From NCBI GenBank assembly GCA_003024985.2, contig PXIH01S0008760.1: DNA of 12,586 nucleotides. One strand, 5' to 3'. The position numbers were made by a program, and so were the translations under genes. A model generated the notes under the pieces. The model did no database searches. It saw only the letters and a program-made list of their open reading frames with translations, and was not told the origin of the DNA. The DNA comes from Euperipatoides rowelli (lineage: Eukaryota > Onychophora > Udeonychophora > Euonychophora > Peripatopsidae). Shown piece after piece: positions 1 to 10,000 of the stretch (its first letter is position 1; every line of letters begins with the position of its first letter).

Positions 1-102
1 TTTGTTCACTTAAAGAGGGTAGATTTCCAGGAAGGGGGGGGGGGGGCGCTTAATAATTTTTTTCTTCTTATTTGGTAGGCCAAATAAGTTTGAGAACCTC
101 TG
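1..102. mobile_element. hAT-like transposon terminus (partial, element runs off the left edge)
   Basis: Read on the minus strand from position 102, the sequence starts CAGAGGTTCTCAAACTTATT, which fits the CAG(A/G)GGTTCTCAA terminal repeat typical of hAT (Charlie-type) elements. Inward lies a short imperfect palindrome around TTTGG (positions 71-86) and a run of 13 G at 34-46. The adjoining 8 bases TTCTAAAC (103-110) would be the target-site duplication expected for hAT, but the other copy lies outside the window. No transposase sequence is visible. Family assignment rests on the terminus alone. Confidence 0.55.
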
Positions 103-110
103 TTCTAAAC

Positions 111-850
111 TAATTGCAGAAGTATCTAATATTGTTCTATAATTGGAGTTCTGAATTCTTCCAGGAAAGGGAATTCATCCAATAATAAATGGGACCAGCC
201 AATGTTTACATTGGTTACTTCAATAGGATTGTTTCATACAGTACTTCATTAAATACAGTATATTGTCTTTTAATCATTTTAAATATAGTATTTGGTGAAA
301 AATATAAATTTAGGTCTAAAAGTCATGAAATATAAGTACTTTTTGGTGATTTAGACATCTAGTCCCCTATATGTTGTAATGCCAAAAGTCGAAAAAGAGG
401 TAACAACTTTTATTGCAAACCCACTTAACCATAATCTCAAAGTAGATCACCAAATAAATAATCCAAAGGAAAAATTTTTCCTCCCCACGCCTACCCACTT
501 AATTTTAAATCTTGTAAAAAAAAAAGAAAAAAATTCTGATTTATAATATGTCATTCCTAAATGTTTTATAGTATTGATACATGCCCATTTTATATAAAGA
601 AAAAAAAAAAAAAAAAATTGAACGCAATGTTAAAATAAAGTAGATAGATATCTCAATGTATTGTCAAAGAAAAAAAATCCCGTCCCCCAGACTTTAATCG
701 CTTGGTCAAATGGTTAGATACACAGTATATAATAAGTTAAGAAAGATTTTCAAGCAAAATATTTTAGATATTTTTTTTTTATTTTTTTTTGTTTTGGGCA
801 GAGTGCAAAAGTCGTTGACTTACTTCACTATTTCACTAAACTAAATAAAG
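111..850. other. AT-rich noncoding stretch, no gene seen
   Basis: No coding frame of useful length or convincing exon is visible on either strand. It contains several A/T runs (for example A17 near 601 and T-rich tracts near 772-791) and TACAGTATA-like words near 254 and 722. It probably lies downstream of, or in a later intron of, the minus-strand gene, but that cannot be settled here. Confidence 0.5.
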
Positions 851-854
851 AATG

Positions 855-1245
855 GACAAATGATAGATAAACCAAAACTGAAATCCAAACATTTCTAGGA
901 TATTTAGAGATAATTGTAATGCAGAAACTTTGATGGCTTTAGATTATATGGTATAATGACTGATGAATAAACAGAAATGAATAAACAGAAAGACAAAACA
1001 AAAATTGAAATTCATATCAATGCTAGAATATTTAGAGATCAATCTAATTGAGAAAGTCCAGTGGCTAGTTATACTGTGCACTTGATTGATGAATGCACAC
1101 AAATAAATCAAAAGTGAAATCATATTTTTAAGAGTTTTTAGACAGAAATCTAATGAAGTTTGTTGGCCCTAGCTTCTATAGGTCGAGTTATATTCCAAAC
1201 TTACAGATGGATAGACAGACAGTGAAAATGTAAACAATTTTTTTT
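855..1245. repeat. Degenerate tandem array, about three units of 105-128 bp
   Basis: A recurring block can be aligned by eye: CTAGGATATTTAGAGAT at 895-911, CTAGAATATTTAGAGAT at 1023-1039 and a weaker TTAAGAGTTTTTAGACAG near 1128. Each is preceded by an (A)CAAAA(x)TGAAAT segment and followed by TAAT..., a GTTGG or TGG-CTAG-like segment and TTATA or CTATA. A local duplication of ATGAATAAACAGAA (14 bp, twice, about 963-990) lies inside the second unit. Spacing is 128 then about 105 bp. The units are strongly diverged, so this is an old array. Confidence 0.55.
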
Positions 1246-2689
1246 TAAAGAGATAAAAATGAACACATTTTTATGAAATTTTTAAAATCCCTGTGTGATA
1301 AGAAAACTATATTATTACCTCAATGGAAACTTTATCTCTTTGGATATCATTACTACCAGGTTCTTCATCTTTATACAGGTATTGAGCTGCAACGAGGGCT
1401 AAGTTACCAGCATTGGCCAAAACTGTCCTCAAATTATAACCATCTAATTCATCCCTGGAAAAATAATGCGCATGAATGAATAAACCGACATGTTAATAAA
1501 TTAACTGTAGATGGTAAATCTTAATTGAATGATACAATAGGTAATTATTCATACATAAAAATTACTACAATCAGCAACTAAAATGGAAAATGATTAGCAT
1601 TAATCTTACTTATGTGGGTTGTAATGACGCTTTGAATATACAGTATATATATATATTTTTTTAATATATTGACTATGAATAGTTTTACTTATTTAGGGTA
1701 CATGTCATTTCAGATATCTGTTTTTAAATGTGCTGAATAGCATTAGTTTTACTTATTTAGGCTACCATGTCACTTGGAATATTGAATTTGTTTTAGCTTG
1801 CTATCTTTTATAAAGTGGATGTCAAGCTTGTACAATTTTAAAATCGCAGTTATAGATTTAAATAATAAATTTCAATATTTTTTTATACATGACTTAAATT
1901 TTACTTAGGCTATTAGCTAATTATGAAATTGGGGACTGTAATTTATCTACCGTATATAATAAGAGTAGAAAAGTTTATATTGTTAAGGTTTGCTATTCCT
2001 ACTCAACCACGATGTTTGATTTACTTGAAAGCCCTCTAAATCAGATCTGATTGATACTATTTGGAGTTCCCTATGTCCTTCCCTGTCCTGGTGATGGATT
2101 TTTTAAAATTTATGGTAAAAGGAGCACCAAAGTTTACTTTAAAACTGTATAGCAAAATCCAGAAACAATCCAAAATAGATTTTTAAACTTTATTTGTAGC
2201 CAATGGGTGTTTTTTTTCCACTAATATTTAATATTTAGTAATGTTTCAAATTATGGCAAATTTGTTTACGAGTGCAAACTATTAATTTATCTAGTTGAGT
2301 TTATTTATATGGGTCCTGAGATATTCAATACTTAGTCTTAAGACATCATATTTGAATAAATTGTTTACTCCCAGGAGTATAAGTTAATTTCATTTCATTT
2401 AAGAATATTCATGATCTAATCTAGTGTCCTGTGAATTTTTTTTTTAATATGTGCAGGTTGTTAAAATGTTAACGACTTGTATTATATTTGCTTAATTGTC
2501 AAATTATCTTTGCTGTCAATTTAGTTAAAATGTAATTCTAGGAAAGGGGTGTCAAATAGTAGGTTTTTCTTACTATTAAAAATATATTGTATTTTATTTA
2601 TTTTTATGTTTTGGTATTAGTTTTATAATTCTTTTAATTTTTGAATTTTTTTTTTTTTTGTCCACAATTTCTTTTAAAACTAATCGCTT
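1246..2689. other. AT-rich noncoding stretch with a short direct repeat
   Basis: No convincing gene. A direct repeat AGTTTTACTTATTTAGG starts at 1681 and 1745 (period 64), each copy followed by a TAC(C)ATGTCA variant. A TA microsatellite lies at about 1642-1656. A somewhat less AT-rich patch at about 2010-2095 has stops in all minus-strand frames and is not supported as an exon. Confidence 0.5.
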
Positions 2690-2743
2690 ATAAATGATTT
2701 TTTAAATTATTCTAGACAATGAATAATTTAAAAAATCATTTAT
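2690..2743. repeat. Perfect inverted repeat, 23-bp arms, 8-base loop
   Basis: Positions 2690-2712 are exactly complementary to 2721-2743, checked base by base, with TAGACAAT as the spacer. The arms are AT-rich (ATAAATGATTTTTTAAATTA...). In RNA or single-stranded DNA this would form a long hairpin from either strand. It could be the ends of a very small MITE-like remnant or a palindrome made by replication slippage. No flanking duplication was identified. Confidence 0.8.
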
Positions 2744-3073
2744 TAATTTAGATGTGTTAAAATTTTTACAATCGTCATCTTAGAACATTTGAATAATTAA
2801 AATTTTAATGTTTATTAGGTATTTTAGTGTTTGTATCCTAATTTAGATAACAAGGCTGGTCGGGTACATCAACATTTAAAATAAAAATAAAATTATAAGG
2901 AGTGTTATTTATTACTACTGTCAAGAAGTGGAAATAAATCTTCAAATACTATTAATGGCTTTATTTATGACACGGTACCTGTATTACGTTTATATTTCTT
3001 AAAAATAAAAAAAAACACCTTGGTAGCCTGTATTTTTTTTTAATTTAATATTAAAATATATTGTGGTACAAAG
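2744..3073. other. AT-rich noncoding stretch, nothing identified
   Basis: No coding frame, RNA gene or repeat unit could be supported. T- and A-runs and one less AT-rich patch (GGCTGGTCGGGTACATC near 2855) are the only features seen. Confidence 0.45.
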
Positions 3074-3356
3074 CCCAGCATGGGTACCGGAAACTAGCCA
3101 ACTTTTCGGGTACCCGACAACTTTTTGTGTACTCGAAAAATACCTAACATTCATGCTGGTTTTTTTTCGGGTATCCTAAAATAACTTGCCTCAACTGTCA
3201 TGTATTTTTAGGTACTTGAAAAGTTTTTGGCTATCCCCAAAGTTGCCGGCTGTCAGAAAAGTTGACTGTCTGAAAAATTGCCGAGTACCCGAAAAGTTGC
3301 CGGATACCAGAAAAGTTGTTGGGTAGTTTCAGGTACCTATGAAGGACTCTGCTGGG
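3074..3356. mobile_element. Foldback/MITE-like element built of ~19-bp units
   Basis: The left end CCCAGCA (3074-3080) is matched by TGCTGGG (3350-3356) in inverted orientation. Inward of both ends lie GGTACC-GAAACTA-CCAAC segments, again inverted (left 3083-3102, right about 3312-3336). Inside, a unit close to AACTTTTCGGGTACCCG occurs on the left arm, and its reverse complement (CCGAGTACCCGAAAAGTTG, then CCGGATACCAGAAAAGTTG at 3281-3318) on the right arm, with a period near 19 bp. Opposite orientation of the repeated arms is typical of foldback elements and some MITEs. No open frame and no clear target-site duplication were found, so it would be non-autonomous. Confidence 0.6.
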
Positions 3357-3895
3357 ATGTTTACTTTCTTTTTGTTACATTAATTTGCTCAAGCTTGTAT
3401 TTTGTGCATTGGTTACTTTTGGAATAGCGTGATTTGATCAATCACAGATTGTAAACATTGCACAACACAGTGGATTCCGCTTGCACATGCAAATTAATGA
3501 TAATTTATTCATGTGATTTGATTAGCATGTGTATGTGCTCTTTACTATTTAAGAGTGTCACACACGTCTTAATATCTCATTAACTTGGAATGACCCCATC
3601 ATTCCAATAGAGTTATTATTTAATCAGTATTTATTTGATGGCTAGATTGACGGAGGTGAATCCAATGGGTGTCTAGGCTACCACCCTCTGTATTTACCTA
3701 TAAACTACAAATTTAACTATCTGGGGCTTTTATGTTACGTTATTCTTCAGCAAGCATCTGGCATTGTATTACTAACAATTTTTTTGTTTCCTATCAAATA
3801 AAATAGTCGGAGTTTTAACCTTGTTTCACCTGAATTTTTTTATATATAACAATTGTATAATCAAATACCGTATCTAAAATTATAAATGTATTTAC
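3357..3895. other. Noncoding stretch with small hairpins and an octamer-like word
   Basis: No exon could be supported on the minus strand: a possible acceptor near 3698 is followed within four codons by a stop in the required phase. A hairpin TTGGAATGA / TCATTCCAA with loop CCCCA lies at 3585-3607. ATGCAAAT at 3487-3494 matches the POU octamer and sits in an imperfect palindrome with GCACAT and ATGTGC at its ends (about 3481-3540). Function is unknown. Confidence 0.45.
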
Positions 3896-4038
3896 CCATC
3901 TTCTTCCACATTGCTGTTTTTATATTCCATTTCTTGTTGATTACAAGAATCTACAACATCTGCAAATTCTACCAAGTTGTGAATCAATGGATTTGGAAAA
4001 TTCGTTTCAATTGGTGATATAGGCGAACCACAGTATGA
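3896..4038 (-). CDS. Exon 4 of the window, C-terminal to the LG motif
   Basis: The exon has 47 codons plus two bases. The acceptor is cttatttttgcag|TCATAC and the donor GATGG|gtaaat. The peptide is hydrophilic (SYCGSPISPIETNFPNPLIH, then a C-terminal acidic part ending NSNVEEDG). The frame stays open into the upstream 130-base intron as far as a methionine at 4095, but the strong acceptor and phase match with exon 3 make splicing more likely. The following exon, which must start with one base to complete a Gly codon, was not found in positions 1-3895. Confidence 0.75.
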
Positions 4039-7000
4039 CTGCAAAAATAAGAAACATACAGTATTTATAGCTAAAAATATTATGTAGACATACAATCGTA
4101 AAATGAAGATAACATTGGAATGATACTTTTATGTAAGTTTAAACTAATATTACAAAAATTATTATTACCTGACCATTAACAATAATCTTGGTACGGATCC
4201 CAAGTTTGTTCAGAACTTGAATTGGTGGTTCTTTGGTGAAAGAACTATAAAATGTCATTTGAGGAGGACCCATAAAAACCTGTAAATAAAACGATAAAAA
4301 AAAAGAGGATAAGCTTTAAATTAATTTATTGGATTGCAATTTTAATCATTTTTTTTTTTTAATATTATTAAATGTTAGATCTATAGAAAAAAAAGTCACA
4401 TGCTTTTTAATACAGTGAATTAATACTATTTAAGCCTTTCATAGGCAACTTTTTTTTCAAGGAAAAAATATGTTTTTCCTGTTAAAATATCCTACAAAAT
4501 CCCAACGCTAAGTGTAACTTCTGATTGAAAGAACAGCGGAAGTTGTAACAACTTTCATGTTTGATGCTGCTCGTGAAAAAAAAAAAATCTTACAGTTAAG
4601 TCAAGTCATTTGTATCTCTTTTCGTACTTGCCAGCTAAAACATTTTCCCAACAAATGCGTACTAAATAGCTATTATTATCATTATTATAAATTGGTATTA
4701 CTAGTGACCCTTCTCAGATGATTGTGGGGCTTAGAAGCATATTTGAGGAAATCTTTTGTTCAATGTAGACAATTACAGTTTTATTCTATTTAAGTTGGTT
4801 TGCATTTACAGTACCTTTCATGCCATCTATTATCATCTTCCAGAACTACTCTTTGGGAACCATTCACTATTATTTTTCAAAGTACAGGGTGGCCATAATT
4901 TATTCACCTAATTAAAAAACTCAATACAGAAAAAAAAATATTACAGGTAACACATTGTTTGTTAACTCAGTTTTTCCCCTCACCTGTATACACTGTTACA
5001 GGTGCATAATTGGCCTGTTTTTCTTTGTCGAACTATCAATCAATTCAAACACCTACATGCATATGCTTCAACTTTTCCTGTTCTGCAACTGGAAGACATG
5101 CAGCTGAATGTTTAATTCCAGCATGACGGGCCCTCACCCTCACACTTGGCCTTACAGGTGTGTAATTTCCTCGACAAGAAATTCCCAAATCGTTGGATGG
5201 GTCAAGACGGACCAATTGAATGGCCAACAAGGTCATCTGACATCACTCCTCTTGATTTCTTTCTGTGGGGCTTCATAAAAGACCATGCAAAACAAATAAC
5301 TAGCATGAAGGGATTAGGAGACAGGATAGTCCAGGCTTTGAATACAGTATCAGAGATGTTAAACAATGTTTGAAGAGAAATTGAGTATAGACTAGATATT
5401 CTTAGAGCTACAAAAGGAGCACATGTGGTAGTTTATAGTCACGATCCCAAATGTTTGTAAATAACTTTTTGATTAACAAACAATATGGAGTTAATTGTCT
5501 TTCAATATCTGTTAATCAGATGAATAGATTATAAAACACCCTGCAAATCATTTGGAGTTGCATCATACTTTATTAATCTGGTAGGATAATTTTCTTAAAT
5601 GGAACTCTCTCAAATCAAACTTAAATATCAAATGAAGTCATTCAAGGTTCTGTAGTTGGCCACAACTTTTTCCAATTTTATGTAAATGATATACAGTGTA
5701 TCTAAGACATAAGAATTGATTCAGGGTTATTTACAAGCAATCTTAAAAATACAGAGGATATCAAAGACATTCATATTACCTAAAAAATTTCAACATTATA
5801 GCTCAATGGTGCAATACCTGGGGACAGGGTTCGCGTTAACGCATCTAGACCCGTATTTCACGCTTAAAATAATTGAAAAACCAGCCGAAAAATGTTTGAT
5901 GCGTATTTGCACGCATGCAAAAAAATGGCACAATAAGAGATTTAAAACAGCTGTAAACTACAGCTATTTTAAATTGTAATTAAATTCTTTAGAGAATGAG
6001 TCTAATTCACTTATTACTATTCTTAAAAATCCAGTAGAATGCACGACATAACTATGTAATGTCTTTTGGGGAGAAAAAAGACCAAGATCTTCAAACAAAA
6101 TATAGCCTAATTCCTAATCATACGATACTGTATAAGTATAACACATAAAAAAGAAGAAAAAAGACCGAAGAATTTTGCAAAACTTAATAATACTGCCTAT
6201 TTTTAATAATTCTACATAAAACGTATGAAAAGTTAAAGAGTTTTAAATAATAACTTCTATTTTTCCCCCCTTTTACTGTTTATTTATAATTAAAATATAA
6301 AAACAAAGCAGCAGTTATGTTTTAAATTGCATGACAGCCGATGCATTTATCAAAATCCATCCCAGAAAAGAAAAAAAAATTCTGACTATTGACACTATTC
6401 ATAATGACAATAGTTTTATTTAGCCCTAATAGAGGAGACAATATTTCAAAGTTATTGGGAATTTATTTTACAACTTCCAGACACTTTAATAAAATATAAT
6501 ATATTAATGATGCCTTTACCACATAGCTATCAGTGAATAATTTTTCAATAAAAATGTCTTAATAAATCTGAAAAAAAATAAAATTATACATAGGCTAATC
6601 GTAATATACTCCGGATTGACAAATTCCACAACACGTGTTTTTCCATCTCTTTGTTAAAAATATGAGTAAAATTGCAAGTATTTATAGCATGTAAAGTTAT
6701 AAAAATGTAAAAATATTTAATTTTTAAAGATTATATAATGTGATTGAAATAACCCTGGATATTTAATAAAAATTGGTATTATTTTTTAATAATTTGAATA
6801 TACAGCAGCCCCTCCCACAAGAGGGGAGAGGGTTGGTTAAGATTGTGGGCCCAGGCCAGGGTGGGGGCCTTGAATGACCAAACTACATAAGATACTACAT
6901 AGTTATGACATACTTGACTGCCAAAGAAAAAACTTATCAAAAAAGAAGAAGCCTTGTAACACCACAAAACAAAGTGTTCTAACAGCCAAAAAAAAAAAAA

Positions 7001-10000
7001 GCCTATCAAAAATATAAGGGAGCAGTAGCAGGCCCCGCCTGGATTTCCAATATGGGTGGCTTTGATTAGGATGTGTTGGCGGGGGTGGAGGGGGCTGATA
7101 TACAGTATTGATTTTTTTTTATTTTTAATCAAAATGTATTATTGCTGAAAGAAATGCTACTTAACTTCACTCCTAAAAATAAATAAAAACCCTCTGATTT
7201 CAGTCTAGGGTTTTTTTTTAACCCCTTTAAAAAATTCTAGTGCGACCTCTGCCTGGAGACTATCCTTAATTAAAAAAAAATGTAAGATCATTCCTTTCTT
7301 TTTTAGAAAAAAAAAATTATATCAGTTTCAATTAACTGATCAGTAAAACAACACTATAATAAACACTATCACAGAATTGAGCATAACTTACACCTCAGAC
7401 TTTAGATTTGGCAATCATATTAACATCATCAATAGCCAATGTGCTTACAAAAGCCTTGGCTTTTTAAAATGGATTTGTATTGAAATGGTATACATTCCTT
7501 CAAATTTATTGCTTCATTATTTCAATACCTGGTCTGTCCGAGTTTGACTTCATGGTTTATAATTATTGAACCACTAACCAAAAGAAAGCCAGAGAAAAAA
7601 TTACAATGATATCTGCGCTTTTTAAGTCTATAAATTGCATTTCAATTATAGACTATAATATTAAGTTTTAATGAGTTGTGCCAGTTAAGTTATTCATTCT
7701 AGAAACCATTGCACAGATTCAAAATTTATATACATCCTTCATGCCAACTTAAATTGCTCAAACATGCTGTCCAATATTAGCGTACCAAATAGGCTATGGT
7801 ACTTAAAAGCAAAAAAAAAATTCATATACTATTTTCATAATCCGATCATTTGCACAGAAAAACTGTGCAATACTTGGGCCCTCTCACCATTTATAGCAGA
7901 GAAAGACTAAATAAGGAGAAAATAAAGGAATAAAGAGGAAAGTCAAAAGGATAAGTGAGAAAAAGGATGAAGAAATTAATATCAAATTGGATTGTAACAT
8001 CAAATTGATTCATTGCATCAGCCATCACCTGCATATATGAGTATATAATTGTTATTGGAAGATTATTGGATGTCTTAAATATATTAAAAAAAAAAAAAAA
8101 GTAATTTCTCAAGCAAGGCTGGTGAAATTAACTGATCTTATATAAATAGTGCATGGAAATCCCAAATGTAAAGCAGATTCCTAAAAAATTGAATTTATTT
8201 TTAAATATTGTGTACCGTACATAGATTTTATTGATGTCATTCTAGACCTTGTTGTGAAAGCTTTTTTTCATTAGAAACTTACCTCAGTTAAATCCTTAAT
8301 AACATCCATAGCTGCTGGACAGAGAGTTACTTGAAGCTTGTCTCTACTATCCACAATGATATGTGTTGCCATGTTGTCAAAACTATCCTCTACTCCGGAA
8401 TCTACAGAATCCTCAATGGCTAAACAACAATTATTAAAAGAGCATTAAATTATCGTATAATTTGTTACAATTTAATGAAGCAATAACTTTAAATGTTGTA
8501 TTTTTTTTCCTCAATGTAGCCTGCAAATAAAGCAAAAGTATTACAACTTTTGATCAGGTAATAACGAACATATCAAAACTTCATAAAATATTTAATGCCC
8601 TTGGGATCATGGTTTGTGGGCCGTACTATCAATTTATGAACCCTTTATAAAAACATGCTTACAGCAGCTCTGTAGCTATTTACATACACGTGCTTCGCAA
8701 TAACAGACACTTTGTCGTATTCAAATAAAAAAATGCTTTTACAAATATTTATTTTATTTTAGAAAAAATATTAAAAAAATAAAAATAGTATACATTGATG
8801 AACATAGATTAAAAAAATAAAAATCTATTTGATATAATACTTAAGTTTAAAAAATAACTAGTTAGCAACTATAAAATAATTATCGTGATTATAAATGCGT
8901 TATTTACATTACATGCATTGATAAGTGAAAAAAAAGATAGCGCTTCACTTTAAGGATGTTTTCGGTTTATGTCATCACTCTAGTCCCATTTCGTACAATA
9001 ATTAAGGGTATGCCTGTAATACTTAATCCCATATCCATAATACTCGAAACGTTTAGGTTATTTTTTAAAAAAAATTATATATTGTATATATCTTCAAAAT
9101 TATGTTCCTTAGCTACATCATCTGTTTATTTTTTCCCGTCATTTTTGATGGGCTTTGACTTCTACTGTATATAGTTTAAATATACTGTATAATGTTACAT
9201 ATTAATCATCGTGTAATACACATGTTATGTTTTAACACAATCAATATACTGTATTGTACTGGTTTAGCAAGATTATTATCATTCAAGAATTTAAAAAAAT
9301 ATCAATTAAAATTATAATTAAAAATACTTAAATAAATTTAACAATAATAATAATAATAAAAGAAGCACTTGGGATATACTTCTAGTTGGAGATTGGGTAA
9401 AAGATGGATTAGAGGAATCAGAAGAGAATGAGAGAAATATTTTAAAGACAACTAAATTACCAATTAAAAATTTATAAATTTAAAAGAAGATATTTTTTAT
9501 AATCATTGAGTTTAAAATATACAGTTTTCATATTTAGAGAAACATGGCGATTTGTAAACAAAAGGTTAGTTTCGTTTTTTATACACAAAAACTCTAAATC
9601 ACACAAAGTTGTGAATTAAAAAAAAAGATTTAATCAATATAAAAAATTAATGCTTATACCTTTAATTTACCTCATCAAATTCAGATAATTAAGTTTTAAT
9701 CACTATATTACATATAATATTTTGAAATAATATTTTATCAATGTTAACATAGAGATGACAATCAGGGGTGTTAGAAAAATTGTTTTAAATTGTAATTAAA
9801 GATTTTAAAAAAATCAAAAATTAATGATTAAATTATCAGATTTCTTTTTTTAAATATAAAAATAAAGGATTAAATTAATGAAAAACAAATTTATCAATCA
9901 ATTATACTTCATTCCATTCTCTTCTTTAAAAATCAAATAAGCTTTCTATGCATTCTTATGCATAAATTCATGCATCATTATAGGTAAGAAGGTGGTAGGG

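Larger units (their letters stand above)
4885..5543 (+). mobile_element. Internally deleted Tc1/mariner-type transposon (659 bp)
   Basis: The left end reads CAGGGTGGCCATAATTTATT and the right end, on the minus strand, CAGGGTGTTTTATAATCTAT. After one gap the inner parts agree as ATAAT(T/C)TATTCA(C/T)CT(A/G)ATTAA, giving a terminal inverted repeat of about 31-32 bp. The left flank is TA (4883-4884), the target of this superfamily; the right flank is CA (5544-5545), plausibly a mutated TA. Intact relatives are about 1.3 kb, and only the C-terminal part of the transposase remains, so the middle has been lost. It lies in the large intron, on the strand opposite the host gene. Confidence 0.85.

Noticed and set aside
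1273-1479. Plus-strand open frame of 68 codons
   Set aside because: Short, AT-driven composition, no recognisable motif, no splice sites fitting a gene.
2010-2095. Less AT-rich patch as a possible exon
   Set aside because: Stops in all minus-strand frames and no splice pair in the needed phase; may be a repeat fragment.
3630-3700. Possible further exon of the minus-strand gene
   Set aside because: The candidate acceptor near 3698 is followed by a stop four codons later in the phase set by exon 4.
5045-5236. Minus-strand open frame
   Set aside because: It is the antisense shadow of the mariner transposase relic.
5716-5979. Plus-strand open frame of 87 codons
   Set aside because: It runs from a LINE relic into a CpG-dense repeat-like patch and a hairpin; no protein family is recognisable.
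6779-7132. Minus-strand open frame of 117 codons
   Set aside because: It is Phe- and Lys-rich because of A/T runs, crosses a repeat-like G+C-rich segment, and has no family motif or splice context.
7891-8112. Minus-strand open frame of 73 codons
   Set aside because: Low-complexity Phe/Ser/Leu sequence made by a pyrimidine-rich strand.
8956-9174. Plus-strand open frame of 72 codons
   Set aside because: Hydrophobic, AT-driven, inside an intron and without motif support.
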